Below are positions 1-9,023 of a stretch of 64,000 bases of DNA, in pieces (the stretch's first letter is position 1; each line of letters begins with the position of its first letter). The notes beneath the pieces were generated by a model. The model was given only the letters and a program-made list of their open reading frames with translations, was not told the DNA's origin and searched no databases. Location: the NCBI RefSeq assembly GCF_036002945.1, contig NZ_CP108529.1:2976001-3040000 (forward strand), read 5' to 3'. The DNA comes from Streptomyces sp. NBC_01224. GTDB lineage: Bacteria > Actinomycetota > Actinomycetes > Streptomycetales > Streptomycetaceae. The translations under genes were made by a program, and so were the position numbers.

Positions 1-649
1 GCTGACGGTCGCGGCGCTCCCCGCGCTCCTGACGGTCGCCCCGCTGGCCGCGGTCCTGGCGGTCGCCCCGACGGCCCTCGGCCGTGTCGGCGGCGGCTTC
101 GGCCTTGGCGTCGGCGCGGTCGTCGCTCTTCGGCTCGGCCTGTGTCTCCGCCTTGACCTCGGCGGCCGGCTTGCCCTCCGCCTTGCTCTCCGGGCTGCCC
201 GCCTGAGCGGTCGCACGGCGCCGACGACGCTCACCCGTGGGCTGGTCGTCACTGGCCGGCTGGCCGGGGATGTCGATCTGCTGCTGCGCGGCAGCCTTCT
301 CGGCGGGCGCGGCGGCCGCGGACTCGTCCCCGGTGCGCGCCTTGGAGGTGGCACGGCGCTTCGGCTTCGTCTCGGCATCCGCGGCGGGCGCGGCGGCCTT
401 GGGCGCGGCGGAGCTACCGGCCTGCGCCTCCTTGATGACCTCGATCAGCTGGCCCTTGCGCATACGCGCAGTGCCCTTGATGCCGAGGCCGGACGCGACC
501 TGCTGCAGCTCGGCCAGGACCATGCCGTCAAGGCCGGTGCCGGAGCGGCGGCGCCGTGCGGTGGTGCCAGTGGCAGCACCTTCGGCGGGCGCGGCGCTGT
601 CGACGCTCTTGTCGGCAGTCACGCCCATCAGATCGGTGGTGTCGCTCAC
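1..649 (-). CDS. rho: transcription termination factor Rho, N-terminal part (runs off window)
   Basis: Only the first 216 codons are in the window; the RNA-binding and ATPase domains lie beyond position 1. The start is GTG at 649, with a GGAAGGA ribosome site about seven bases upstream. The visible protein has an N-terminal Rho_N-like segment (MVLAELQQVASGLGIKG and onward, about residues 42-65) followed by an Ala/Lys-rich linker. It then enters a low-complexity Arg/Asp/Gly/Gln region built from GDRQ and RGER units. That long basic insert between the N-terminal domain and the core is typical of actinobacterial Rho. Rho is a hexameric RNA helicase that ends transcription of untranslated RNA. 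Position next to thrB-thrC-hom is the usual Streptomyces order. Confidence 0.93.
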   Translation of the reverse strand, partial: MSDTTDLMGVTADKSVDSAAPAEGAATGTTARRRRSGTGLDGMVLAELQQVASGLGIKGTARMRKGQLIEVIKEAQAGSSAAPKAAAPAADAETKPKRRATSKARTGDESAAAAPAEKAAAQQQIDIPGQPASDDQPTGERRRRRATAQAGSPESKAEGKPAAEVKAETQAEPKSDDRADAKAEAAADTAEGRRGDRQDRGQRGDRQERGERRDRQ

Positions 650-1042
650 GAAGGGTCCTTCCCTGGAGCGGACGTCGGCCTTCTGGCTCGGCGACCGGTT
701 GTGCTGTCCGACTGCGGTCTGTGATCTTGCGGATCGCGGACCGTGCCGGGGCGGTGGTCCGCCGGGTACGGCGGAGAGATGAAGGTGTGCAAGGGTCCGG
801 CGCGAGCATCCCCCTGCTCGGCCCACTCCTGGACAAGCGAGGGGTGTCGTGCCGGTTCCGGAGCGTGCACGAAACTGCTCAGGCAGGCTGCTCAGGCAGT
901 TGGGGAGGCTCCCGGAAGAATTGGTGGTCCCGGAAAGGGACACGAAGCAACGCGCCACATAGACGTCGGTTGCAGACTTGAGGTTAACACTACCGGCTCC
1001 AACAAACATTCCCCCTCTCACTCACCGGCAATCACTTCTCGG
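650..1042. other. rho leader/promoter region
   Basis: This 393-base gap lies between the rho start and the end of thrB. It holds no open frame that looks coding. It must carry the rho promoter and leader (read leftwards). The only locally AT-richer stretch is near 975-1010 around a TTAAC motif, but I see no convincing -35/-10 pair. Confidence 0.4.
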
Positions 1043-1960
1043 CTACGGGGCGAGCGGCAGCACACTCGCACCCGGGGCGTCGAGAGTGAGCCGATCGGCC
1101 GCCCATCCCTCGCCCGCCAGCTGTGCGACCTTGTCGGCCGCACCGTCCTCGGCCAGTGCGAGCACCGTCGGCCCGGCACCGGAGATGACTGCGGGGACGC
1201 CGTCGGCGCGCAGTCGGTTCACGAGTTCCACGCTCTGCGGCATCGCCGGGGCGCGGTACTCCTGGTGCAGCCGGTCCTCGGTGGCGGTGAGCAGCAGCTC
1301 GGGGTGTCGGGTCAGGGCCTCGACGAGGAGCGCGGAACGGCCTGCGTTGAAGGCGGCGTCGACATGCGGCACCGTGCGCGGCAGCAGTCCGCGGGCGGTC
1401 TCGGTCAGGACCGGCTTGCTCGGGACGAAAACCACCGGAACGATGGAATCTGCGGGATCCATCCTGATGGCGCGGGCCGATCCGCCGTCCATCCAGGCAA
1501 GTGTGAACCCACCGAGCAGGCAGGCCGCGACATTGTCGGGGTGGCCCTCGATCTCGGTGGCGAGTTCCAGCAGTGCGGCGTCGTCGAGCCGGGCGTCACC
1601 GCCGGTCGTCACGGCGCGCGCGGCGACGATGCCGGCGCAGATGGCGGCGGAGGAGGAGCCGAGGCCGCGCCCGTGCGGGATGCGGTTGGCGCAGACGATC
1701 TCCAGGCCGCGGGGCTGTCCGCCGAGCAGGTCGAAGGCCGTGCGCATGGAGCGTACGAGGAGGTGGCTCTCGTCGCGGGGCAGCGTGTCCGCGCCCTCAC
1801 CCGCGATGTCGATGTGCAGTCCGGAGTCCGCCACGCGGACGACGACGTCGTCGTACAGCCCCAGCGACAGGCCGAAGGCGTCGAAACCCGGGCCCAGGTT
1901 GGCGCTGGTCGCAGGGACGCGCACCCGGACGGCGGCGGCTCGGAAGGCGGGACCGGCCAT
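1043..1960 (-). CDS. thrB: homoserine kinase
   Basis: This 305-residue GHMP-family kinase phosphorylates homoserine with ATP, the fourth step from aspartate to threonine, in the cytoplasm. The N-terminal PATSANLGPGFD motif (residues 16-27) and the glycine/serine-rich ATP loop PHGRGLGSSSAA (95-106) are both present. The C-terminal GHMP motif is visible as SGAGPTVLAL. Length is normal for the family. The start is ATG at 1960 with AAGGAGAG upstream. It follows thrC on the same strand after an unusually long 379-base gap, so it may have its own promoter. Confidence 0.96.
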   Translation of the reverse strand: MAGPAFRAAAVRVRVPATSANLGPGFDAFGLSLGLYDDVVVRVADSGLHIDIAGEGADTLPRDESHLLVRSMRTAFDLLGGQPRGLEIVCANRIPHGRGLGSSSAAICAGIVAARAVTTGGDARLDDAALLELATEIEGHPDNVAACLLGGFTLAWMDGGSARAIRMDPADSIVPVVFVPSKPVLTETARGLLPRTVPHVDAAFNAGRSALLVEALTRHPELLLTATEDRLHQEYRAPAMPQSVELVNRLRADGVPAVISGAGPTVLALAEDGAADKVAQLAGEGWAADRLTLDAPGASVLPLAP

Positions 1961-2339
1961 CGCTTAGACGACTCTCCTTGTGAGACAGCGGGGGTGGTGA
2001 AGCGTTTTCTCGATGCTGGCGGGAGGTCGTGGCGGCGGGGAGTGGAATTCCGGGGAACCCGACGGCCACAACGGCCCTTGCACCGCGGCAGATGCGGCGG
2101 GGCGGGTTGGGTACAGCTTATCGAAGGAAGGTTCTGTCGCGACATAGGGCGCACAGGAGGCGCACGAGGCGTGTCGCCCGCCTCCTATGCGCTCTCCGCC
2201 CCGGAAAGGGGCGGTTGAGCTGGGTTCTTACCGACAGGTGAACGGGGCTCCTGCCGACGGCGGGCCGGGCTCCCGCACAGGGGTGCCGGACTCTCACCGA
2301 CAGCCGACCAGCCCGGCTCCTGCCGACCGGCCCCAGGGC
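1961..2339. repeat. thrC-thrB spacer with four degenerate direct repeats
   Basis: This 379-base spacer has no coding signal. Between 2225 and 2330, read on the minus strand, a unit of the form GTCGG(CA/TG/TA)(G/A)GA(G/A)(C/T)CC occurs four times, at 2225-2238, 2246-2260, 2288-2303 and 2315-2330. Spacing is about 24, 43 and 24 bases. The repeats could be an operator, an RNA structure or a slipped-strand expansion; the sequence alone does not decide. Confidence 0.45.
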
Positions 2340-3410
2340 CTACGCGAGGCCCAGCTTCTCGGCGGCGGTGGCCGCGTCGACCGGGACCGTGACCGGCTGC
2401 GGAGCGCCCGCGACGGCCCAGTCGGGGTCCTTGAGCCCGTTGCCGGTGACCGTGCAGACGATCTTCTGACCCGGGTCGACCTTGCCCTCTTCGGCGGCCT
2501 TCAGCAGACCGGCGACGGATGCGGCCGAGGCGGGCTCGACGAAGACACCCTCCTGGGCGGCCAACAGCCGGTAGGCGGCCAGGATCTGGCGGTCTGTCAC
2601 CTCGTCGATGAAACCGCCCGATTCGTCCCGGGCGTCCAGCGCGTACTGCCAGGAGGCCGGGTTGCCGATCCGGATCGCGGTGGCGATGGTCGACGGGTCC
2701 TTGACGATCTCGCCGCGGACGATCGGCGCGGAGCCGGAGGCCTGGAAGCCCCACATGCGCGGGGTGTGCGTGGACATGCTGTCGCCCGCGTACTCCTTGT
2801 AGCCCTTCCAGTACGCGGTGATGTTGCCCGCATTGCCGACCGGGAGGACATGGATGTCCGGGGCGTCGCCGAGTGCGTCGACAATCTCGAACGCGGCGGT
2901 CTTCTGACCCTCGATACGGACCGGGTTGACCGAATTGACCAGCGCCACCGGGTAGTTGTCCGAGAGCGAGCGGGCCAGCGTCAGGCAGTCGTCGAAATTG
3001 CCGTCGACCTGGAGGATCTTGGCTCCGTGCACGAGCGCCTGGCCCATCTTGCCGAGCGCGATCTTGCCCTGCGGCACGAGGACGGCGCAGACCATGCCGG
3101 CCCGCACCGCGTACGCGGCGGCGGAGGCGGAGGTATTGCCGGTGGAGGCACAGATGACAGCCTGTGCGCCCTCCTCCTTGGCCCGGGTGATCGCCATCGT
3201 CATACCGCGGTCCTTGAAGGAGCCGGTGGGGTTGGCGCCCTCGACCTTGAGGTGCACCTCGCAGCCCGTGCGCTCGGAGAGGACCTGAGCGGGGACGAGC
3301 GGTGTACCGCCCTCACGAAGCGTGACGACCGGCGTCGCGCTCGTGACCGGAAGGCGGTCCCGGTACTCCTCGATGATGCCGCGCCACTGGTGGGTGCCCT
3401 TGCTGGTCAT
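2340..3410 (-). CDS. thrC: threonine synthase
   Basis: This PLP enzyme of 356 residues converts O-phosphohomoserine to threonine. The PLP-binding lysine lies in [11 protein letters not shown] (K66), the typical fold-type II motif. [13 protein letters not shown] and the C-terminal VTGNGLKDP are also characteristic. The start ATG at 3410 lies six bases after the stop of hom, and the ribosome site AAGGACCC overlaps the hom end. That spacing points to translation from one hom-thrC transcript. Confidence 0.97.
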   Translation of the reverse strand: MTSKGTHQWRGIIEEYRDRLPVTSATPVVTLREGGTPLVPAQVLSERTGCEVHLKVEGANPTGSFKDRGMTMAITRAKEEGAQAVICASTGNTSASAAAYAVRAGMVCAVLVPQGKIALGKMGQALVHGAKILQVDGNFDDCLTLARSLSDNYPVALVNSVNPVRIEGQKTAAFEIVDALGDAPDIHVLPVGNAGNITAYWKGYKEYAGDSMSTHTPRMWGFQASGSAPIVRGEIVKDPSTIATAIRIGNPASWQYALDARDESGGFIDEVTDRQILAAYRLLAAQEGVFVEPASAASVAGLLKAAEEGKVDPGQKIVCTVTGNGLKDPDWAVAGAPQPVTVPVDAATAAEKLGLA

Positions 3411-3416
3411 GGGTCC

Positions 3417-4772
3417 TTACTCCCCTTCAACACGCATGATGCTGGCGACACCGCGCACGGTGTCGAGCTTGCGCAGCGCTTCGACGGTCGCCGAGAGGGC
3501 GGCGTCGGGCGCGCGGTGGGTGACGACGACGAGGGATGCCTCGCCACCACCGCCCGCCCGTCGCCCGCCGCCACCCTGCTCGATGGCGACTTCGTCACCG
3601 CTGCCTGAATTCCGGCCTTGCTGGCGTACCGTATCGATGGATACGCCCTGTTCGGCGAAGACCGTCGCGACCTGGGCGAGTACGCCGGGCTTGTCGGCCA
3701 CGTCGAGGCTGATGTGGTACCGCGTGACGACGTCGCCCATGGGGCTGACCGGCAGGCGCGTGTACGCGGACTCGCCGGGACCTGTGGCCTCGTTGAGTTT
3801 GTTGCGGCAGACCGCGACGAGGTCGCCGAGGACCGCGGAGGCGGTCGGCGAGCCACCGGCGCCGGGACCGTAGAACATGAGCTGTCCGGCCGCCTCGGCC
3901 TCGACGAAGACCGCGTTGTACGCCTCACGGACAGAGGCCAGCGGGTGGCTCAGCGGGATCATCGCCGGATGCACACGCGCGGTGACGGACTGGCCGTCGG
4001 CGGCACGCTCGCAGATGGCGAGGAGCTTGACGGTGCAGCCCATGCGGCGGGCCGAGGCGATGTCGGCGGCGGTGACCTCGGTGATGCCCTCGCGGTGCAC
4101 ATCACCGATCCTGACCCGGGTGTGGAAGGCGATACCGGCGAGGATCGCGGCCTTGGCGGCGGCGTCGAAGCCCTCGACGTCGGCGGTCGGGTCGGCCTCG
4201 GCGTATCCGAGGGCGGTGGCCTCGTCGAGCGCCTCGGAGTATCCGGCCCCGCTCGTGTCCATCCGGTCGAGGATGAAGTTGGTGGTGCCGTTCACGATGC
4301 CGAGGACCCGGTTGACCTTGTCACCGGCGAGAGACTCGCGCAGCGGCCGTACGAGAGGGATGGCGCCGGCCACGGCGGCCTCGTAGTAGAGGTCCCGGCC
4401 GTACTGCTCGGCGGCGGCATGCAGCGCGGCGCCGTCCTCGGCAAGCAGCGCCTTGTTGGCGGAGACGACGCTCGCGCCGTGCTCGAAGGCGGTGGTGACG
4501 AGGGTACGGGCGGGCTCGATGCCGCCGATGACCTCGATGACGACGTCGATGTCGCCCCGTTTGACCAGGGCTGTCGCATCGGTCGTGATCAGTGCGGGGT
4601 CGATCCCCTCCCGCACCCTGGAGGGCCGGCGCACGGCGACACCGGCGAGCTCGATGGGCGCGCCGATGCGCGCGGCGAGGTCGTCGGCGTGCGTCGTCAT
4701 GATGCGCGCCACCTCTGAGCCGACCACTCCACAGCCCAGCAGCGCCACCTTCAGCGGACGCGTACGCATCAT
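3417..4772 (-). CDS. hom: homoserine dehydrogenase with an extra loop in its ACT domain
   Basis: This enzyme reduces aspartate semialdehyde to homoserine, the branch point to threonine and methionine. The NAD(P)-binding GCGVVG is at residues 13-18. The catalytic-domain motif GIVNGTTNFIL and the segment EGFDAAAKAAILA are intact. The C-terminal regulatory ACT domain (from about 365) is present and normally gives threonine feedback. At 451 residues it is longer than usual: about 22 residues (roughly 388-409, bases 3546-3611), rich in Gly and Arg, sit inside the ACT domain between VRQQG and GEASLVVV. I infer this is a lineage insertion. AAAGGAAACGAGG precedes the ATG. Confidence 0.96.
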   Translation of the reverse strand: MMRTRPLKVALLGCGVVGSEVARIMTTHADDLAARIGAPIELAGVAVRRPSRVREGIDPALITTDATALVKRGDIDVVIEVIGGIEPARTLVTTAFEHGASVVSANKALLAEDGAALHAAAEQYGRDLYYEAAVAGAIPLVRPLRESLAGDKVNRVLGIVNGTTNFILDRMDTSGAGYSEALDEATALGYAEADPTADVEGFDAAAKAAILAGIAFHTRVRIGDVHREGITEVTAADIASARRMGCTVKLLAICERAADGQSVTARVHPAMIPLSHPLASVREAYNAVFVEAEAAGQLMFYGPGAGGSPTASAVLGDLVAVCRNKLNEATGPGESAYTRLPVSPMGDVVTRYHISLDVADKPGVLAQVATVFAEQGVSIDTVRQQGRNSGSGDEVAIEQGGGGRRAGGGGEASLVVVTHRAPDAALSATVEALRKLDTVRGVASIMRVEGE

Positions 4773-4867
4773 CCGACCTCGTTTCCTTTACATCTGATGT
4801 GTGGACCAGTCTCACTCACCGGACGGGAGTTTCTGTCACTCGTCCGGATCCTGAGACATCTATTTCA

Positions 4868-6259
4868 TCAGCCGACATCGAGACGCAGGAGATCTTCCTC
4901 CGTCTCGCGCCGGACGATCACTCGCGCCTCCCCGTCGCACACGGCGACGACCGGCGGGCGCAGGGCATGGTTGTAGTTGCTCGCCATGGAGCGGCAGTAC
5001 GCGCCGGTGGCGGGCACGGCGATCAGATCGCCGGGCGCCAGGTCGGACGGCAGGAACGCGTCCTTGACCACGATGTCGCCGCTCTCGCAGTGCTTGCCGA
5101 CGACGCGCACGAGCATCGGCTCGGCGTCCGAGGTGCGCGAGGCGAGCGCGACGCTGTACTCGGCGTCGTAGAGCGCGGTGCGGATGTTGTCCGACATGCC
5201 GCCGTCGACGCTGACGTACGTACGCAGCCCCTCCAGGGGCTTGATGGTGCCGACCTCGTACAGCGTGAACGCGGTGGGGCCGACGATGGCGCGCCCCGGC
5301 TCGACGGAGATCCGCGGGGTGGCGAGCCCGGCCGCCTCGCACTCGCGGGTGACGATGTCACCGAGCGCCTTGGCGATCTCGTGCGGCTCGCGCGGGTCGT
5401 CCTCGGAGGTGTAGGCGATGCCCAGCCCGCCGCCCAGGTCGATCTCGGGCAGCTCGATGCCGTGCTCGTCGCGCACCTCGGCAAGCAGTTGCACCACACG
5501 CCGGGCCGAGACCTCGAAGCCGGCCATGTCGAAGATCTGCGAGCCGATGTGCGAGTGGATGCCGATGAGCTCGAGCCCGTCGAGGGCGAGCGCCCGGCGC
5601 ACCGCCTCGGCGGCCTGTCCCCCGGCCAGCGCGATGCCGAACTTCTGGTCCTCGTGGGCGGTGGCGATGAATTCGTGGGTGTGCGCCTCGACGCCGACCG
5701 TCACCCGGATCTGTACGCGCTGCCGCTTGCCGAGCCGCTGCGCGATGTGCGCGACCCGGGCGATCTCCTGGAAGGAGTCGAGCACGATCCGCCCGACGCC
5801 GACGGTTACCGCCCGCTCGATCTCCGCGACGGTCTTGTTGTTGCCGTGGAAGGCGATGCGCTCGGCGGGCATCCCGGCGTCCAGTGCGCAGGTCAGCTCT
5901 CCCCCGGAGCAGACGTCGAGGTTGAGCCCCTCTTCCTTGAGCCAGCGCACGATCGCCCGCGACAGGAACGCCTTCCCGGCGTAGAACACATCGGCGTCCC
6001 GCCCGAAGGCATCGGCCCAGGCCCGGCAGCGGGCCCGGAAGTCGCTCTCGTCGAGGAAGTACGCGGGGGTGCCGAACTCCTCGGCCAGTCGCGTCACTTC
6101 GATCCCGCCGACGGTGACCGCACCGTCCTCGTCACGGGCGACGGTACGGGCCCAGACCTTCTCGTCCAGGACGTTGAGATCGGCGGGCGGGGCCGTGTAG
6201 TGCCCCTCCGTCATGACATCGGCGTGACGGGGCCCGGCGGGGTGTGCGGATCGGCTCAT
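4868..6259 (-). CDS. lysA: diaminopimelate decarboxylase
   Basis: This PLP enzyme, alanine-racemase-like fold type III, decarboxylates meso-diaminopimelate to lysine. The PLP lysine is K96 in DVFYAGKAF. Other family marks are HGNNK, HIGSQI, the glycine loop LGGGLGI, the active-site cysteine region KHCESGD and EPGRA. At 463 residues it is the normal length for actinobacteria. The start at 6259 lacks a strong ribosome site; an internal ATG at residue 16 is a possible alternative. It sits 26 bases after nrtL and 95 bases before hom on the same strand, as in related genomes. Confidence 0.97.
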   Translation of the reverse strand: MSRSAHPAGPRHADVMTEGHYTAPPADLNVLDEKVWARTVARDEDGAVTVGGIEVTRLAEEFGTPAYFLDESDFRARCRAWADAFGRDADVFYAGKAFLSRAIVRWLKEEGLNLDVCSGGELTCALDAGMPAERIAFHGNNKTVAEIERAVTVGVGRIVLDSFQEIARVAHIAQRLGKRQRVQIRVTVGVEAHTHEFIATAHEDQKFGIALAGGQAAEAVRRALALDGLELIGIHSHIGSQIFDMAGFEVSARRVVQLLAEVRDEHGIELPEIDLGGGLGIAYTSEDDPREPHEIAKALGDIVTRECEAAGLATPRISVEPGRAIVGPTAFTLYEVGTIKPLEGLRTYVSVDGGMSDNIRTALYDAEYSVALASRTSDAEPMLVRVVGKHCESGDIVVKDAFLPSDLAPGDLIAVPATGAYCRSMASNYNHALRPPVVAVCDGEARVIVRRETEEDLLRLDVG

Positions 6260-6285
6260 CGTGTTGCTCTGCTCTCTCGGGTCTC

Positions 6286-7281
6286 TCAGAGGACTTCGGG
6301 TGCGCTGATGCCGAGCAGGGACAGGCCGCCTGCCAGCACCGTCCCGGCTGCTTCGGCGAGGGCGAGCCGGGAGCGGTGGGCGGCCGAGGGTTTCTCGTCA
6401 CCGACGGGGAGCGGGGCGGCGCCGTCGTGGAAGTCGAAGAAGGCCTGCGCGACCGCTTCCAGCTGCCGGGCGAGCCGGTCGGGCTCACGGTGGCGGGCGG
6501 CGGCGGCGAGCACACCGGGATGGTCGGCGAGGAGTGCGCCGAGCACGGGCGCGTCCACACTCTCCTCGTAGGCGCCACAGAACCCGAGCTGCTGAGCGTT
6601 CCGGCTCAAGGCCCGGGTCCGGGCGTACGCGTACCGCACCCGGAACAACGGATTGCTTTCCTGCTGCACGAGGAGCTCATCGCTCCCTGTGCACCGGGCC
6701 CGGTCGTGCGGGGCGGCCCGCAGCAGTGCCCAGCGCGCGGCGTCGCTCCCGAGCCGCGCGAAGAGATCGCGGTCCGCGGCGGGCACGGGCACCACATGCA
6801 GCGTCTCCCCGCTGGCCGCCCGCGCCCCGACTTCCGCCCCCTGAGACCGGAGCAGCCGCTCGACGGTCTCGGTGACGACACGGGCGCGCACCTCCTCGAC
6901 GAGTACGAACGAGGCGGATACACCGGCGAGGGCGTCCCCGTGCCCGTACTCGGTACCGCTCGCCCCAATGGCGCCGACAAGGGCGGCCAGGCCGTCGTCA
7001 CCGTCCAGGGTGAAGTTCAGGAACCCGGGCCCGGTGACCTCGACACCACTGATCCCCGGCGCCCCCTGCACCCGCTCCCGAAGAATCTCGGCCACATCCC
7101 TGGCCGGCAGCGCGGCGGGTTTGGCCAACTGGAGGGCGACGGCAGTGGCGTAGTCCCCACGCCCGCCCGGTCGTGTCCGCTCCACCCGCACGCGCGCGGG
7201 CACGGGCGCGCGCAAGGCGTCCTCGTCGACCGCGCGGCGCACGGCGTGCAGCACGGTCCTGGAGAGATCGGCGGGGGTCAC
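6286..7281 (-). CDS. nrtL: ArgS-related anticodon-binding protein
   Basis: This protein resembles the ends of arginyl-tRNA synthetase but has no HIGH or KMSKS catalytic motifs. The N-terminal part (VTPADLSRTVLHAVRRAV onward) matches the ArgRS additional domain. The C-terminal 120 residues (NPLFRVRYAYARTRALSRNA onward) match the DALR anticodon-binding domain. It therefore probably binds tRNA or a tRNA-like partner without aminoacylating it; the function is unknown. I place the start at the GTG at 7281, where homology begins; an in-frame ATG lies at 7332. Its fixed place before lysA is the classical neighbourhood of an ArgS-like gene in actinobacteria. Confidence 0.85.
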   Translation of the reverse strand: MTPADLSRTVLHAVRRAVDEDALRAPVPARVRVERTRPGGRGDYATAVALQLAKPAALPARDVAEILRERVQGAPGISGVEVTGPGFLNFTLDGDDGLAALVGAIGASGTEYGHGDALAGVSASFVLVEEVRARVVTETVERLLRSQGAEVGARAASGETLHVVPVPAADRDLFARLGSDAARWALLRAAPHDRARCTGSDELLVQQESNPLFRVRYAYARTRALSRNAQQLGFCGAYEESVDAPVLGALLADHPGVLAAAARHREPDRLARQLEAVAQAFFDFHDGAAPLPVGDEKPSAAHRSRLALAEAAGTVLAGGLSLLGISAPEVL

Positions 7282-7336
7282 AGGACAAGCGTATGGGAGG
7301 AAGGGGGGCGCCCCGCGACCCGGTTTCGCCATGCGG

Positions 7337-7771
7337 TCACCCTGCGGCGCTCTCCGCCCTCCCGGCGCCGTGTCTGCCGTCGACCGACGACGGGTCCTCC
7401 CTGTCCATCAACTGCCGTACGAGCCGCACCAGCTCGCTCGGCTCGAAGGGCTTCGCCAGGAACGCATCGACGCCTGCGGCGACCCCGCTGTCCACCTCGT
7501 AAGGCGTACACGCACTGATGACCGCCACGGGCAGATGTCTGGTCCGCGGATCGGAGCGCAATCTGGTGGCGGTCTGCAGACCGTCCAGCCGGGGCATGAC
7601 GACATCGAGCGTGATCACATCGGGACAGACCCGATGCACCAGATCCAGACACTCGACACCATCGGCCGCGGTCACGACCTCGAAGCCCTCAAGCTCAAGA
7701 TTGACCCTGATCAACTGCCGGATGACCTTGTTGTCGTCGACAACAAGCACGCGGCCACACGCCCCTGACAC
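7337..7771 (-). CDS. single-domain response regulator
   Basis: This 144-residue protein consists of one receiver (CheY-like) domain. The acidic pair is VVDDN (11-13), the phosphoacceptor is D56 in DVITLDVVMP, the conserved Ser/Thr lies in VISAC, and the switch lysine is in FLAKPFEP near residue 106. There is no output domain, so it must act through a partner protein. No kinase is adjacent. The start is taken as the GTG at 7771 because homology begins at once; an in-frame ATG at 7861 would add 30 residues without family similarity. Confidence 0.88.
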   Translation of the reverse strand: MSGACGRVLVVDDNKVIRQLIRVNLELEGFEVVTAADGVECLDLVHRVCPDVITLDVVMPRLDGLQTATRLRSDPRTRHLPVAVISACTPYEVDSGVAAGVDAFLAKPFEPSELVRLVRQLMDREDPSSVDGRHGAGRAESAAG

Positions 7772-7928
7772 ACTCCGAGAGTAGGCGGGGTGTAGGGGCT
7801 GCGTCCGGGTTTTGCCTATTTCCGACCCCGGACGAGTGGCGCAGGGGGTGGCCGGATACACCCAGGACCGCCCCTACTCCCCCTCTGCGCGGCCTGTACC
7901 GCCGCCTCCGACAGCACGGAAATACCTG

Positions 7929-7959
7929 TTCACGGACACCCTGCGGAAGCTGGTAGTGT
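7929..7959 (+). promoter_or_regulatory. candidate tRNA-Arg promoter
   Basis: TTCACG (7929-7934) and TAGTGT (7954-7959) are 19 bases apart and end about 30 bases before the tRNA. The -10 fits the actinobacterial consensus; the -35 is weak. Confidence 0.35.
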
Positions 7960-7989
7960 TTCTCCCGTCGCCGCGTAACGCAGCGATAC

Positions 7990-8061
7990 GCCCCCGTAGC
8001 TCAGGGGATAGAGCATCGGCCTCCGGAGCCGTGTGCGCAGGTTCGAATCCTGCCGGGGGCA
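7990..8061 (+). tRNA. tRNA-Arg (anticodon CCG)
   Basis: A cloverleaf can be drawn: acceptor stem GCCCCCG pairing with CGGGGGC, D arm GCTC/GAGC, anticodon loop CTCCGGA giving anticodon CCG, and T loop GTTCGAATC closed by CAGG/CCTG. CCA is not encoded. It reads the CGG arginine codon, one of the most used arginine codons in this GC-rich genome. Confidence 0.97.
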
Positions 8062-8075
8062 CTTCGATCGAAGTG
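8060..8075. repeat. 16-bp perfect palindrome at tRNA 3' end
   Basis: CACTTCGATCGAAGTG is a perfect palindrome that begins on the last two bases of the tRNA gene. It may help 3' processing, or be a scar of an old integration site. Confidence 0.5.
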
Positions 8076-8079
8076 CCCG

Positions 8080-8119
8080 AAGACCCCGTCACCAGCGGAA
8101 ACGCTGAGGCCGGGGTCTT
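8080..8119 (+). terminator. terminator after tRNA-Arg
   Basis: AAGACCCCG and CGGGGTCTT form a 9-bp stem around a 22-base loop just downstream of the tRNA. The rest of the 312-base gap to the next gene (8062-8373) shows no convincing gene. Confidence 0.55.
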
Positions 8120-8373
8120 GGCGTATGCACAGGCATGTGCAGCGCTGTTCGTGGACAGGATCTTGGAGTGTCTGCCCAGGTCGAAGCAGCTGCCTCGGAC
8201 GCGGGCACCGCCCGGCGTGCCAGTCCCGCTCCAGATCCGCTGCGTCGAATACGCTGCGAAGACGTCCAACCTGACGTCCTTGATATTGCGTACACACAAC
8301 GGACTACCGCGCGGCGGCGGCTCTTCACGTCGGCCCGGATGGCGCGGCTGCCGAGTGCAGGAAGGGGTGTGGC

Positions 8374-8844
8374 ATGAGGTCCCCAGGCGTGCAGCTGCGG
8401 GAGATCACCGACGACAACCGGGATGCTGTTCGTGCCCTCCGCGTCCGGCGTGGCCAGAAGCAGTTCGTCGCCTCCGTGTCCAAGTCGCTCAAGGAGGCGA
8501 CGAAGAAACCAGAGGCCAATCCCTGGTACCGCGCCCTGTACCGCGACGACGAGCCGGTCGGCTTCGTGATGCTGTCGTGGAAACCGCCGGCTGGTCCTTA
8601 CCAAGGGCGGCACTTCATCTGGCGCCTCCTCGTCGACAAGCGGTACCAGGGGCGAGGGATCGGCCGAGAGGCGCTCACGCAGATCACCGCCCTGGTTCGC
8701 GCGGACGGCGCCACCGAGCTGCTGACCAGCTACGAGCCCGGCGACGGCGAACCGTGGCCCTTCTATCAGAAGTTCGGGTTCGAGCCCACCGGGGAGATCG
8801 ACGACGGCGAGATCGTTCTGCGGCTCACCTTCCCCACTCGGTGA
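8374..8844 (+). CDS. GNAT-family N-acetyltransferase
   Basis: This 156-residue protein has the acetyl-CoA-binding motif A as RYQGRGIGREAL (residues 90-101), preceded by the beta-strand WRLLVDKR. The C-terminal YQKFGFEPTGE is the usual GNAT motif B. The overall pattern, including the NPWYRALYRDDEPVGF strand, is closest to diamine/spermidine-type GNAT enzymes, but I cannot assign the acceptor. The ATG at 8374 is preceded by GGAAGGGG. It is monocistronic, with a hairpin downstream at 8895-8920. Confidence 0.85.
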   Translation: MRSPGVQLREITDDNRDAVRALRVRRGQKQFVASVSKSLKEATKKPEANPWYRALYRDDEPVGFVMLSWKPPAGPYQGRHFIWRLLVDKRYQGRGIGREALTQITALVRADGATELLTSYEPGDGEPWPFYQKFGFEPTGEIDDGEIVLRLTFPTR

Positions 8845-8894
8845 GCTCATACGGAAAGCCAACGGCCGATGACGCGCGGCTGAAACACGACGAA

Positions 8895-8920
8895 GCCCCC
8901 CGCCCATGCAGGCTGGGGGC
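8895..8920 (+). terminator. terminator after GNAT gene
   Basis: GCCCCC..GCC and GGC.GGGGGC form a GC-rich stem with a 5-base loop, 50 bases after the GNAT stop. Confidence 0.55.
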
Positions 8921-9023
8921 CAACGTCGGATGCACGTGACCACTCGTATTCACGCAGCAACTCTTCGTCTCGGCAATACCAGCGGGATTCCTGAATGCCG
9001 CAGAGCGATGCTCCCCCCTCCGG

